From contig NZ_JAGMUK010000054.1 in NCBI RefSeq assembly GCF_019049245.1, positions 248,001 through 312,000 on the forward strand: a DNA stretch of 64,000 nt, in the 5' to 3' direction. This document shows positions 33,043 to 41,303 of the stretch, one piece after another. A program made the translations under genes and the position numbers. The notes below the pieces were generated by a model that ran no database searches, had not been told where the DNA came from, and saw only the letters and a program-made list of their open reading frames with translations. How positions within the stretch are numbered: position 1 is the first letter of the stretch; each line of letters starts with the position of its first letter. The stretch comes from Streptomyces sp. AC555_RSS877 (GTDB lineage: Bacteria; Actinomycetota; Actinomycetes; Streptomycetales; Streptomycetaceae).

Positions 33043-33891
33043 TCAGCCCTGGGCGGCCGCAGCCTGCAGAGCGATTCGGCCCTCGCCCGCGTACACGTTC
33101 ATGGAACTGCCCCGCAGGAAGCCCACCAAGGTCAGCCCCGCCTCCGCCGCCAGGTCCACGGCCAGCGACGAGGGGGCCGATACCGCGGCGAGCACCGGGA
33201 TGCCCGCCATCACGGCCTTCTGCGCGAGCTCGAAGGAGGCCCGGCCCGACACCAGCAGGATGGCGCGGGACAGCGGCAGGTCCCCGTTCTGCAGGGCACG
33301 GCCGACCAGTTTGTCGACCGCGTTGTGCCGGCCCACGTCCTCGCGTATGTCGAGCAGCTCGCCGTCCTCGGTGAACAGGGCCGCCGCGTGCAGGCCTCCG
33401 GTCCGGTCGAAGACCCGCTGGGCCGCACGGAGCCGGTCGGGGAGGCTCGCGAGCAGCTCGGGCCCGACGCGGACCGGGGGAGTGTCGGCGATGGGCCAGC
33501 GGGCGGTCGTACGGACGGCGTCGAGGCTCGCCTTCCCGCACAGGCCGCAGGACGAGGTGGTGTACACGTTCCGTTCGAGCGTGATGTCGGGCATCGTCAC
33601 GTCCGGGGCGGTCTTCACGTCCACCACGTTGTACGTGTTCGAGCCGTCTACGGTCGCCCCCGCACAGTAGACAATGTTCAGCAGGTCGGATGCGGCGGCC
33701 AGAACGCCCTCGCTCACCAGGAAACCGGCGGCGAGCGCGAAGTCGTCACCCGGTGTGCGCATGGTGATCGCGAGTGACTTGCCGTTCAGCCGGATCTCCA
33801 GCGGTTCCTCGGCGACGAGCGTGTCCGGGCGGCTGGAGACCACCCCGTCCCGGATCCGCATCACCTTGCGTCGTTCCGTGACTCGTCCCAT
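33043..33891 (-). CDS. fdhD: formate dehydrogenase accessory sulfurtransferase FdhD
   Basis: The 282-residue protein matches FdhD along its length. It has LVAEEPLEIRLNGKSLAITMRTPGDDFALAAGFLVSEGV at the start, the essential cysteine pair in SSCGLCGKASLD, and DVGRHNAVDKLVG with ILLVSGRASFELAQKA towards the end. FdhD carries sulfur from a cysteine desulfurase to the molybdenum bis-MGD cofactor, which formate dehydrogenase needs for activity. It lies seven bases downstream of the formate dehydrogenase ferredoxin gene and is the last gene of that operon, so maturation factor and enzyme are made together. Confidence 0.95.
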   Translation of the reverse strand: MGRVTERRKVMRIRDGVVSSRPDTLVAEEPLEIRLNGKSLAITMRTPGDDFALAAGFLVSEGVLAAASDLLNIVYCAGATVDGSNTYNVVDVKTAPDVTMPDITLERNVYTTSSCGLCGKASLDAVRTTARWPIADTPPVRVGPELLASLPDRLRAAQRVFDRTGGLHAAALFTEDGELLDIREDVGRHNAVDKLVGRALQNGDLPLSRAILLVSGRASFELAQKAVMAGIPVLAAVSAPSSLAVDLAAEAGLTLVGFLRGSSMNVYAGEGRIALQAAAAQG

Positions 33892-33898
33892 GTCCTGA

Positions 33899-34759
33899 TC
33901 AGCCCCGGTTCTGTACGTGCTGGTAGCCGAAACGGCCCTTGATGCAGAGATTGCCGTGGGTCACCGGGTTGTCGTGCGGTGAGGTGACCTTCACGATCTC
34001 ATTGTCCTGCACGTGGAGCGTGAGGTTGCAGCCCACTCCGCAGTAGGCGCACACCGTGGTCGTCTCGGTCTGCGCCGACTCGTCCCACGTACCCGCCGCC
34101 CGCATGTCGAACTCCGACTTGAAGGACAGCGCTCCCGTGGGGCACACCTCGATGCAGTTGCCGCAGTACACACACGCGGAGTCGGTCAGCGGCGCGTCGT
34201 GCTCGACGGCGATCCGGGAGTCGAAGCCGCGGCCGGTGACGGAGATGGCGAACGTGTTCTGCCACTGGTCGCCGCAGGCGTCCACGCACTTGTAGCAGAG
34301 GATGCACTTGTCGTAGTCGCGCACGTACAGGTCGTTGTCGACCCGGGGTTGCTCGTCGAGGCGGGCCGCTTTCGGGCCGAAACGGTCCGGCTTCGCCTCG
34401 TACTCCTTGATCCACTCCGCGAACCTCGGCGTCGTCGACATGTCGACCGAGGAGGCGAGCAGTTCGAGGACGATCTTGCGGCTGTGCCGGGCCCGTTCGG
34501 TGCCGGTCCTCACCTCCATGCCGGGCTCGGCCTTGCGGGAGCAGGCGGGGACCAGGGTGCGCGCGCCCTCGACCTCGACGACGCAGAGGCGGCAGGCGTT
34601 CTTGGGGGTGAGGGTGTCGCCCTCGCAGAGGGTCGGGATATCCTTCCCGGCCGCCCGGCAGGCGTCGAGGATGGTCGAGCCCTCGGGGACCCTGGCCTCC
34701 ACCCCGTCGACGGTGAACTCCAGCAGGCGGCGGGGGATCCCCAGCGGTGTCACGGTCAT
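33899..34759 (-). CDS. formate dehydrogenase: ferredoxin domains fused to the Mo-subunit [4Fe-4S] domain
   Basis: The 286-residue protein starts as NuoG-like: a [2Fe-2S] domain (LCEGDTLTPKNACRLCVVEVEGARTLVPAC), then two [4Fe-4S] sites (CILCYKCVDACGDQW and CVYCGNCIEVCPTGAL). It ends with CAYCGVGCNLTLHV...NLCIKGRFGYQHV, which is the N-terminal cluster domain of a bis-MGD oxidoreductase. The rest of that oxidoreductase is encoded separately at 36593-38518, beginning precisely where this one stops (GRFGYQHVQNRG, then TYTRLTHPLIR). The catalytic chain is thus split over two genes. The ATG at 34759 overlaps the stop of the NuoEF-like gene (ATGA). Longer upstream reading in this frame is antisense noise. 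Confidence 0.9.
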   Translation of the reverse strand: MTVTPLGIPRRLLEFTVDGVEARVPEGSTILDACRAAGKDIPTLCEGDTLTPKNACRLCVVEVEGARTLVPACSRKAEPGMEVRTGTERARHSRKIVLELLASSVDMSTTPRFAEWIKEYEAKPDRFGPKAARLDEQPRVDNDLYVRDYDKCILCYKCVDACGDQWQNTFAISVTGRGFDSRIAVEHDAPLTDSACVYCGNCIEVCPTGALSFKSEFDMRAAGTWDESAQTETTTVCAYCGVGCNLTLHVQDNEIVKVTSPHDNPVTHGNLCIKGRFGYQHVQNRG

Positions 34760-36588
34760 TCGTACGCCCCCAGGCGGTCGATGGCGGATTCCACGGCGTT
34801 CCACGCGGTCTGCCCCAGACCGCAGATGGAGGCGTCCCGCATGGCGCGGCCGACCTCCCTGAGCAGGGCGATGTCGTCGGCCGCCGCCGCGCCGGTGCGC
34901 TCCGCGATCCGGTGCAGCGCCTCCTCCTGCCGTACGGTCCCGACCCGGCACGGCACGCACTGACCACACGACTCGTCACGGAAGAACTCGGCGATCCTCA
35001 GCAGGAGCCGGGGCAGCGGGACCGTGTCGTCGAAGGCCATCACGACCCCCGAGCCGAGGGTGGTGCCCGCCTGGCGGGTGCCCTCGAAGGTGAGCGGGAT
35101 GTCCCGTTCGTCCGGCCGTACGAAGCCGCCGGCCGCCCCGCCGAGCAGGACCGCTCGGAGTCCCTCGCGTACGCCCGCCAGCTCCAGCAGCTCGCCCAGG
35201 GTCGCGCCGAACGGCAGCTCGTAGATGCCGGGCCGGGTCACGCTTCCCGACACGCAGAACAGCTTGGGCCCCGTGGAACGTTCCGTGCCGATCGCCGCGT
35301 ATGCCGGGGCGCCCATGGTCAGGACCGGCAGCACGTTGACCAGCGTCTCCACGTTGTTCTCGACCGTGGGCTTGCCGAACAGGCCCTTCTCCACGGGGAA
35401 GGGGGGCTTCGAGCGCGGCTCACCCCGGTACCCCTCGATGGAGTTGAACAGGGCCGTCTCCTCCCCACAGATGTAGGCCCCCGCGCCCCGCCGGATCTCG
35501 ATGTCGAAGGCGTAGCCCTGGCCGAGGACGTCGTCGCCGAGCAGCCCACGGGCCCGCGCCTGGTCGACGGCAGATTGCATACGGTGTATCGCCCGCGGAT
35601 ACTCGCCGCGCAGATACAGGTGTCCGCGGTGCGCGCCGGTCGCGTACGCCGCGATCGTCATCGCCTCCACCAGCGCGTACGGGTCGCCCTCCATGATCAC
35701 GCGGTCCTTGAAGGTGCCCGGCTCGGACTCGTCCGCGTTGCACACCAGGTAGTGCGGGTGGTCGGGCTGCGACGCCGTGGCCTGCCACTTGCGGCCGGTC
35801 GGGAAGGCGGCCCCGCCACGCCCGACCAGGCCGGAGTCGGTGACCTCGCGGATGACTCCGGCGGGACCGAGGTCGAAGGCCCGGCGCAGGGCGGCGTATC
35901 CGCCGTGGGCGCGGTAGTCGTCCAGGCTCGCGGGGTCCACCACGCCGACGCGACGGAGCAACGTCAACGACGGGTCCCCCGCCTGGGGCACCGCCATCGC
36001 CGCCGACGGCTCCTCCGGCGCCGCGTCGGGTGCGCTCGCGGCGAGGACGGCGCCCTGCACGGTCGCCGGCGCCGCCACCGCCGTACGCACCGGATCCCCG
36101 GCCCTGACCGCGAGCGCGGCCGGAGCCCGCTCGCACAGGCCGAGGCACGGGCTGCGCTCGACCGACACACCGCTGCCGAGGCCCAGCCGGGACTCGATGC
36201 CGGCGCACAGCTCGGACGCCCCGGCGGCCGCGCACGCCAGGTCCGTGCACACGTGCAGCACGGTCGCCGGGCGCGGCTTGACCGAGAACATGGCGTAGAA
36301 GGTGGCGACCCCGTACGCCTCGGCCGGGGGCACCGTCAGCCGCCGGCACAGGTAGTCGAGGGCGCCCTCGCTGATCCAGCCGACCCGGTCGTTGATCGCG
36401 TGCAGCCCCGGCAACAGCAGGTCCCGGCGCTCCCGGGCCGCGCGCCCGCCACGGGCCCACCTCAGGTCCGCGGCCCTCATCTCGTCGCGGTCCGCTCCCT
36501 CCCACGAGGACTGAGGGGGACCTAGCAGCGCGTCGACCGCCGCCCGCTCCTCGTCCGTCGGTTTGCTGTCACCGAAGTGCAGGTCCAC
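34756..36588 (-). CDS. formate dehydrogenase diaphorase subunit (NuoE-NuoF fusion)
   Basis: The 610-residue protein joins a NuoE-like thioredoxin-fold [2Fe-2S] domain (about 50-160, with HVCTDLACAAAGA and SPCLGLCERAPA cysteines) to a NuoF-like flavoprotein. The NuoF-like part has the NAD/FMN site (SGLVGRGGAAFPTGRKW), NADESEPGTFKDR, GAYICGEETALFNSIEG and the C-terminal [4Fe-4S] motif ESCGQCVPCRVG. It passes electrons from the formate-oxidising subunit to NAD+. It is four bases downstream of the catalytic gene and overlaps the ferredoxin gene, so all three are made from one message. The segment GCATACGGTGTATC at 35577-35590 belongs to the dispersed-island family. Confidence 0.92.
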   Translation of the reverse strand: MDLHFGDSKPTDEERAAVDALLGPPQSSWEGADRDEMRAADLRWARGGRAARERRDLLLPGLHAINDRVGWISEGALDYLCRRLTVPPAEAYGVATFYAMFSVKPRPATVLHVCTDLACAAAGASELCAGIESRLGLGSGVSVERSPCLGLCERAPAALAVRAGDPVRTAVAAPATVQGAVLAASAPDAAPEEPSAAMAVPQAGDPSLTLLRRVGVVDPASLDDYRAHGGYAALRRAFDLGPAGVIREVTDSGLVGRGGAAFPTGRKWQATASQPDHPHYLVCNADESEPGTFKDRVIMEGDPYALVEAMTIAAYATGAHRGHLYLRGEYPRAIHRMQSAVDQARARGLLGDDVLGQGYAFDIEIRRGAGAYICGEETALFNSIEGYRGEPRSKPPFPVEKGLFGKPTVENNVETLVNVLPVLTMGAPAYAAIGTERSTGPKLFCVSGSVTRPGIYELPFGATLGELLELAGVREGLRAVLLGGAAGGFVRPDERDIPLTFEGTRQAGTTLGSGVVMAFDDTVPLPRLLLRIAEFFRDESCGQCVPCRVGTVRQEEALHRIAERTGAAAADDIALLREVGRAMRDASICGLGQTAWNAVESAIDRLGAYE

Positions 36589-36592
36589 TGCA

Positions 36593-38518
36593 TCACCTCA
36601 CGTAGGTCACGACCGGTTGCTTCTCGATGCGGATCGCCGACGCCTTGAACTCCGCCGTCCCCGCGATCGGGCAGTTCGCCTCGATCGTCAGCTGGTTGGT
36701 GTCCACCTCGTCGGGAAAGTGCATGGTCATGAAGGCCAGCCCGGGCCGCAGGGCGGTGTCGATCCACACGGGCGCGACGACCGACCCGCGCCGCGAGGAG
36801 ACCCGCACCTCCTCGCCGACCACGACCCCGTACCGTTCGGCGTCCTCCGGGCACAGCTCGACGAACTCGCCGCGCCGCAGCGGGGACGCGAAACTCCCGC
36901 TCTGCACCCCGGTGTTGTACGAGTCGAGCCGTCGGCCGGTCGTCAGCCGGATCGGGTACGCCTCGTCGGTGAGATCGACCGGCGGGTCGTGCTGGACCAG
37001 CCCGAAGGGAGCGGGCAGCCCCCGCCTCGCGGGGTCCTTCTCCCACAACCGGCCGTGCAGGTACGTCGGTTCGAGCCGGTCGGGGTCGGGGCAGGGCCAC
37101 TGGATGCCCTGCTGTTCCTCCAGGCGGTCGTACGTCATCCCGTAATGGTCCGGCGAGACCGACCTGAGCTCGTTCCAGACGGACTCGGAGTCGGCGTACT
37201 TCCAGTCGTGGCCGAGCCGGGCCGCCAGCTCACAGATGATGTCGATGTCCTCGCGGGCCTCACCGGGCGGGGTCACCGCCCGGCGCACCCGCTGCACCCG
37301 CCGCTCGCTGTTGGTGGTCGTGCCGTCGGTCTCCGCCCAGCCGGCCGTCGCGGGCAGCACCACGTCCGCGAGCTCGGCCGTCTTCGTGAGGAAGATGTCC
37401 TGGACCACGAGGAAGTCCAGCTGCCGCATGCGCCGTACGGCCTGCTCGCTGTCCGCCTCCGACTGCGCCGGGTTCTCGCCGATGCAGTAGACCGCCTTGA
37501 GGGTGCCCTCCTCCATCGCCTCGAACATCTCCGTCAGGTTCATCCCGTAGTGCGGCTGGATGACGATGTCCCAGGCCGACTCGAACTTCAGCCGCGCCAC
37601 GGGGTCGAGGATGTCCTGGAAGCCGGGCAGCCGGTTGGGGATGGCACCCATGTCACCGCCGCCCTGCACGTTGTTCTGGCCGCGCAGGGGCTGCAGGCCG
37701 GAGCCGTAGCGGCCCACGTGGCCGGTGAGCAGCGACAGGTTGATCAACGCGCGCACGTTGTCGGTGCCGTTGTGGTGCTCGGTGATGCCGAGGGTCCAGC
37801 ACAGCTGGGCGCGTTCGGCGCGGGCGTAGGCGTGCGCCAACTCCCTGATGGCGCAGGCCGGTACGCCCGTCACCTTCTGGGCGAGCGACAGCGTCCACGG
37901 TTCGACGAGCTGCCGGTACTCCTCGTAGCCGCTGGTCGCCCGCTCGATGAAGGCATGGTTGGCGAGGCCGGCGTGGATGATCTCGCGGCCGATCGCGTGC
38001 GCCATCGGGATGTCCGTGCCGACGTTGAGACCGAGCCAGCTCTCCGCCCACTCGGCGGTCGACGTCCGTCGAGGGTCGACCGCATACAGTCGACCGCCGT
38101 TGTGTATCCCCTTCAGCACGTGCTGGAAGAAGATCGGATGCGCGAAACGGGCGTTGGAGCCCCACATCACGATGACGTCGGAGTGCTCGATCTCCTCGTA
38201 CGACGACGTCCCGCCGCCCGAGCCGAACGCCGCCGACAGACCGGCGACGCTCGGGGCGTGACACGTGCGGTTGCAGGAGTCGACGTTGTTGGTGCCCATG
38301 ACGACCCGGGCGAACTTCTGCGCGACGTAGTTCATCTCGTTCGTGGCACGCGCGCAGGAGAACATGCCGAACGCGCCGCGCGCCGCCGCGAGGCCCCGGG
38401 CGGCCCGGTCCAGTGCCTCCTCCCAGGTGGCCTGGCGGAACGGTTCGTCGCGGGAGTCCCGGATCAGTGGATGGGTGAGCCGGGTGTAGGTCTTCGGGGT
38501 TCGATCGCGTTTCCTCAT
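36593..38518 (-). CDS. formate dehydrogenase catalytic body (bis-MGD molybdoenzyme lacking its N-terminal Fe-S domain)
   Basis: The 641-residue protein is a DMSO-reductase-family Mo/W enzyme. The catalytic cysteine and its following histidine are in NNVDSCNRTCHAPSVAGL, with Cys in the place of selenocysteine. Cofactor-binding stretches include VIVMWGSNARFAHPIFF, YGSGLQPLRGQNNVQGGGDMGA and the C-terminal YPIRLTTGRRLDSYNTG barrel. The N-terminal CxxCxxxC cluster domain that such enzymes need is missing here and is found on the protein encoded at 33899-34759. The ATG overlaps the stop of the upstream ketopantoate-reductase-like gene (ATGA). RLYAVDPRRT is encoded by a dispersed island (38075-38094). 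Confidence 0.92.
   Translation of the reverse strand: MRKRDRTPKTYTRLTHPLIRDSRDEPFRQATWEEALDRAARGLAAARGAFGMFSCARATNEMNYVAQKFARVVMGTNNVDSCNRTCHAPSVAGLSAAFGSGGGTSSYEEIEHSDVIVMWGSNARFAHPIFFQHVLKGIHNGGRLYAVDPRRTSTAEWAESWLGLNVGTDIPMAHAIGREIIHAGLANHAFIERATSGYEEYRQLVEPWTLSLAQKVTGVPACAIRELAHAYARAERAQLCWTLGITEHHNGTDNVRALINLSLLTGHVGRYGSGLQPLRGQNNVQGGGDMGAIPNRLPGFQDILDPVARLKFESAWDIVIQPHYGMNLTEMFEAMEEGTLKAVYCIGENPAQSEADSEQAVRRMRQLDFLVVQDIFLTKTAELADVVLPATAGWAETDGTTTNSERRVQRVRRAVTPPGEAREDIDIICELAARLGHDWKYADSESVWNELRSVSPDHYGMTYDRLEEQQGIQWPCPDPDRLEPTYLHGRLWEKDPARRGLPAPFGLVQHDPPVDLTDEAYPIRLTTGRRLDSYNTGVQSGSFASPLRRGEFVELCPEDAERYGVVVGEEVRVSSRRGSVVAPVWIDTALRPGLAFMTMHFPDEVDTNQLTIEANCPIAGTAEFKASAIRIEKQPVVTYVR
38075..38094. 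repeat. dispersed palindromic island in the formate dehydrogenase gene
   Basis: GTCGACCGCATACAGTCGAC holds two overlapping copies in opposite orientations: GTATGCGGTCGAC on the minus strand (13 of the 15 reference bases) and GCATACAGTCGAC on the plus strand. TGTGTATCCCC follows at 38101-38111. Confidence 0.55.
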
Positions 38519-39486
38519 GCGGCGCTCCTCGACGCGAGCAGGTCCGAGATGGCGTGCACGGTGCGCAGGGTGGGCACCTCGACGCCGGTGATCTGCGCCA
38601 GCTCGACGACGGCCGCGAGCAGCACGTCGAGTTCGAGCGGCTTGCCGCGCTCCAGGTCCTGGAGCGTGGAGGTGCGGTGGTCGCCGACCCGTTCGGCGCC
38701 CGCTAGCCGGCGCTCGATGGAGACGCCGACCTCGCAGCCGAGGGCCTCGGCGACGGCCAGGGTCTCGGTCATCATGATCTCGATGACCCTGCGGGTGCCG
38801 CCGTGCCGGCACATCTGCCGCATGGTGGCGCGGGCCAGCGCGCTGATCGGGTTGAAGGAGATGTTGCCGAGCAGCTTGAGCCAGATGTCGTTGCGCAGGT
38901 CGGGCTCGACCGGGCACTTCAGCCCGCCGGCCTGCATCGCCTCGCTGAACGCCCTGCAGCGGGGCGAGAGACTGCGGTCGGGCTCGCCGACGGAGAACCG
39001 GGTTCCTTCCAGGTGCCGTACGACGCCCGGCCCTTCGAGCTCGGTGGCCGCGTAGACCACGCAGCCGATGGCACGTTCGGGGGCGAGTACCGCACTGACC
39101 GTGCCGTGCGGGTCCACGCTCTCGACGCGATGGCCGTCGTAGGGGCCGCCGTGCCGGTGGAAGTACCACCAGGGGATGCCGTTCTGGGCGGCCACCACCG
39201 CCGTGGAGTCGTGCAGAAGAGGCTCGATCAGCGGCCCGCACGCCGCGTACGAGTGGGCCTTCAGGCCCAGGAAGACGAAGTCGACCGGGCCGACCTCGGC
39301 CGGGTCGTCGGTGGCGTGTGCGTGCGCGGTGAAGTCGCCGCGCGGGCTGAGGACGTGCACGCCGTGCTGCCTCATGGCCGCCAGATGCGGTCCACGGGCG
39401 ACGAGGTGCACGTCGGCGCCCGCACGGTGGAGCGCGGCGCCGACGTAGGCGCCGATCGCTCCGGCGCCGAGTACTGCGACTTTCAT
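38515..39486 (-). CDS. 2-dehydropantoate 2-reductase-like (ApbA/PanE family)
   Basis: The 323-residue protein begins with a Rossmann NADP motif, MKVAVLGAGAIGAYVGAALH, contains VFLGLKAHS and VAAQNGIPW, and has the C-terminal ApbA helical domain with the catalytic Lys/Asn/Ser region DIWLKLLGNISFNPISALARATM. Family members reduce ketopantoate in pantothenate synthesis, but many actinobacterial paralogues act on other 2-oxo acids. It heads the formate dehydrogenase operon, coupled by ATGA, which argues for a role tied to formate or oxalate metabolism and against a housekeeping panE. The ATG at 39486 follows GGAG; a longer frame to 39576 crosses the putative operator and is not used. Confidence 0.82.
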   Translation of the reverse strand: MKVAVLGAGAIGAYVGAALHRAGADVHLVARGPHLAAMRQHGVHVLSPRGDFTAHAHATDDPAEVGPVDFVFLGLKAHSYAACGPLIEPLLHDSTAVVAAQNGIPWWYFHRHGGPYDGHRVESVDPHGTVSAVLAPERAIGCVVYAATELEGPGVVRHLEGTRFSVGEPDRSLSPRCRAFSEAMQAGGLKCPVEPDLRNDIWLKLLGNISFNPISALARATMRQMCRHGGTRRVIEIMMTETLAVAEALGCEVGVSIERRLAGAERVGDHRTSTLQDLERGKPLELDVLLAAVVELAQITGVEVPTLRTVHAISDLLASRSAA

Positions 39487-39543
39487 GCCAGGGAGCTCCG
39501 TTCGGTCGAGGGTACCGAGGAACTGCCGAACTCTGTCGACGGA

Positions 39544-39559
39544 ATATTGTCTACAGTAT
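39544..39559. promoter_or_regulatory. candidate GntR operator before the formate dehydrogenase operon
   Basis: ATATTGT-CT-ACAGTAT is a near-perfect 16-base palindrome 58 bases upstream of the operon start. Its minus-strand reading CTGTAGACAAT shares CTGTAGAC with the promoter of the GntR gene at 42322-42329. GT-N2-AC is the half-site style of FadR-type GntR proteins. Inference from shared sequence only. Confidence 0.4.
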
Positions 39560-39660
39560 GGAGGTTGTGCCAGCAAGGGTTCGGGCAGGATGGGGCGATG
39601 GGGACCCGCTCCTCAACCCGGTCGGCGGGACCGTTCGGCGCGTACGGCATACCGTTCACC

Positions 39661-39673
39661 GCATACGGTCGAC
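39661..39673 (+). repeat. dispersed island upstream of the OFA transporter
   Basis: GCATACGGTCGAC, preceded by GGCATACCG at 39647-39655, lies in the divergent spacer between the formate dehydrogenase operon and the transporter gene, about 45 bases before the transporter start. This is one of few intergenic copies. Confidence 0.5.
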
Positions 39674-39718
39674 GCGCCGCCTTTTCAACTCCCGTGATCC
39701 TTCCTACCGTTCTGGATC

Positions 39719-41053
39719 ATGAGTCCCCCAGTCGCACCCCCAGGGTGGAGCCGCTGGCTGGTTCCGCCCGCCGCTCTGTCAGTCCACCTCTCCATCGGCC
39801 AGGCCTACGCCTGGAGCGTCTTCAAGCCGCCGCTCGAATCCGCGCTCGGCCTCAGCGGAACCCAGAGCGCGCTGCCCTTCCAGCTGGGCATCGTCATGCT
39901 CGGTCTGTCGGCCGCGTTCGGCGGCACGCTCGTGGAGCGCAAAGGGCCGCGCTGGGCGATGAGCGTGGCCCTGATCTGCTTCTCGTCCGGCTTCCTGCTC
40001 TCCGCGCTCGGCGCGGTCACCGAGCAGTACTGGCTGATCGTCTTCGGCTACGGCTTCGTCGGCGGGATCGGTCTCGGCATCGGCTACATCTCGCCCGTCT
40101 CCACCCTGATCAAGTGGTTTCCGGACCGGCCCGGCATGGCCACAGGCATCGCCATCATGGGCTTCGGCGGCGGCGCGCTGATCGCCTCGCCCTGGTCGGC
40201 ACAGATGCTGGAGTCGTTCGGCAGCGACAGCTCGGGGATCGCCCTCGCGTTTCTCGTACACGGGCTTTCGTATGCGGTCTTCATGACCCTGGGCGTGCTG
40301 CTTGTGCGGGTGCCGCGCACAGCGAAGCCGGTCGAAGGCGCCCCAAGTGCCCTCGCCGGACCGCAGGTCTCCGCCCGCGGTGCCGTGCGCACACCGCAGT
40401 TCTGGTGCCTGTGGGTCGTGCTCTGCATGAACGTGACCGCGGGCATCGGCATCCTGGAGAAGGCCGCCCCGATGATCACGGACTTCTTCGCGGACACCTC
40501 CACGCCGGTGTCGGTGTCGGCCGCCGCCGGCTTCGTCGCCCTGCTGTCCGCGGCCAACATGGCGGGCCGTATCGGCTGGTCGTCGACCTCCGACCTGATC
40601 GGCCGCAAGAACATCTACCGCCTCTACCTCGGGGTGGGCGCGGTGATGTACGCGCTGATCGCCCTGTTCGGCGACTCGTCGAAGCCCTTGTTCATCCTGT
40701 GCGCGCTGGTGATCCTCTCCTTCTACGGCGGCGGGTTCGCGACCGTCCCCGCCTACCTGAAGGACCTCTTCGGCACCTACCAGGTCGGCGCGATCCACGG
40801 GCGGCTGCTCACCGCATGGTCCACGGCGGGCGTCCTCGGGCCGCTGATCGTGAACTGGGTCGCCGACCGGCAGGAGGAGGCCGGAAGGCACGGGGCGTCG
40901 CTGTACGGTCTGTCGTTCGTCATCATGATCGGGCTGCTCGTCGTCGGCTTCGTCGCCAACGAACTCGTCCGGCCCGTCCATGTCCGTCACCACATCCCCG
41001 CCCCGAGGGAGGAGGCCGTCGATGTCCACCGACAGCAGTCAGAGTCCGCCTGA
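39719..41053 (+). CDS. OFA-family MFS transporter (oxalate/formate antiporter-like)
   Basis: The 444-residue protein has 12 hydrophobic segments and the OFA-family signature in helices 1-2 (SIGQAYAWSVFKPPLESALG), KWFPDRPGMATGIAIMGFGGGALI between helices 4 and 5, and FATVPAYLKDLFGTYQVGAIHGRLLTAWS near helix 10. OFA proteins exchange oxalate, formate or similar carboxylates. It is divergent from the formate dehydrogenase operon, so formate or oxalate handling is a natural reading. Its 3' end overlaps the start of a 44-residue partner gene. There is no good ribosome site before the ATG, so the exact start is less sure. GTATGCGGTC at 40270 is a repeat fragment. Confidence 0.88.
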   Translation: MSPPVAPPGWSRWLVPPAALSVHLSIGQAYAWSVFKPPLESALGLSGTQSALPFQLGIVMLGLSAAFGGTLVERKGPRWAMSVALICFSSGFLLSALGAVTEQYWLIVFGYGFVGGIGLGIGYISPVSTLIKWFPDRPGMATGIAIMGFGGGALIASPWSAQMLESFGSDSSGIALAFLVHGLSYAVFMTLGVLLVRVPRTAKPVEGAPSALAGPQVSARGAVRTPQFWCLWVVLCMNVTAGIGILEKAAPMITDFFADTSTPVSVSAAAGFVALLSAANMAGRIGWSSTSDLIGRKNIYRLYLGVGAVMYALIALFGDSSKPLFILCALVILSFYGGGFATVPAYLKDLFGTYQVGAIHGRLLTAWSTAGVLGPLIVNWVADRQEEAGRHGASLYGLSFVIMIGLLVVGFVANELVRPVHVRHHIPAPREEAVDVHRQQSESA

Positions 41054-41156
41054 CCGGCGAGGGCTGATCGCCTTCGCCTGGGTGTGGGTGGGAGCGCCGC
41101 TCGCCTACGGGCTGTACGAACTGGTGCAGAAGGCGACACAGCTGTTCACCGGGTGA
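41022..41156 (+). CDS. MFS transporter small subunit-like protein (44 aa)
   Basis: This 44-residue gene starts at an ATG behind GGGAGGAGG and overlaps the end of the OFA transporter by 32 bases in another frame. The product is Ser/Asp-rich for 13 residues, then has one transmembrane helix (GLIAFAWVWVGAPLAYGLYELV) and a short QKATQLF tail. That layout matches the tiny single-helix proteins found directly after OFA transporter genes in actinobacteria and annotated as MFS transporter small subunit. It probably binds or stabilises the transporter in the membrane. It is easily missed because of its size. Confidence 0.82.
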   Translation: MSTDSSQSPPDRRGLIAFAWVWVGAPLAYGLYELVQKATQLFTG

Positions 41157-41303
41157 GCTCGGGAAAGTGTCCGGGCGCCCGAAGGTCTGACGGAAGCCGA
41201 CAAGCAGGGCCGCGGTTTCCTGTGGCTTCACCTGCCGTCGTACCCGCGAGTCACTGATCAGACTGGTGAATCCCGCTACCTGAACAACGAGGGGGATTCG
41301 CCC

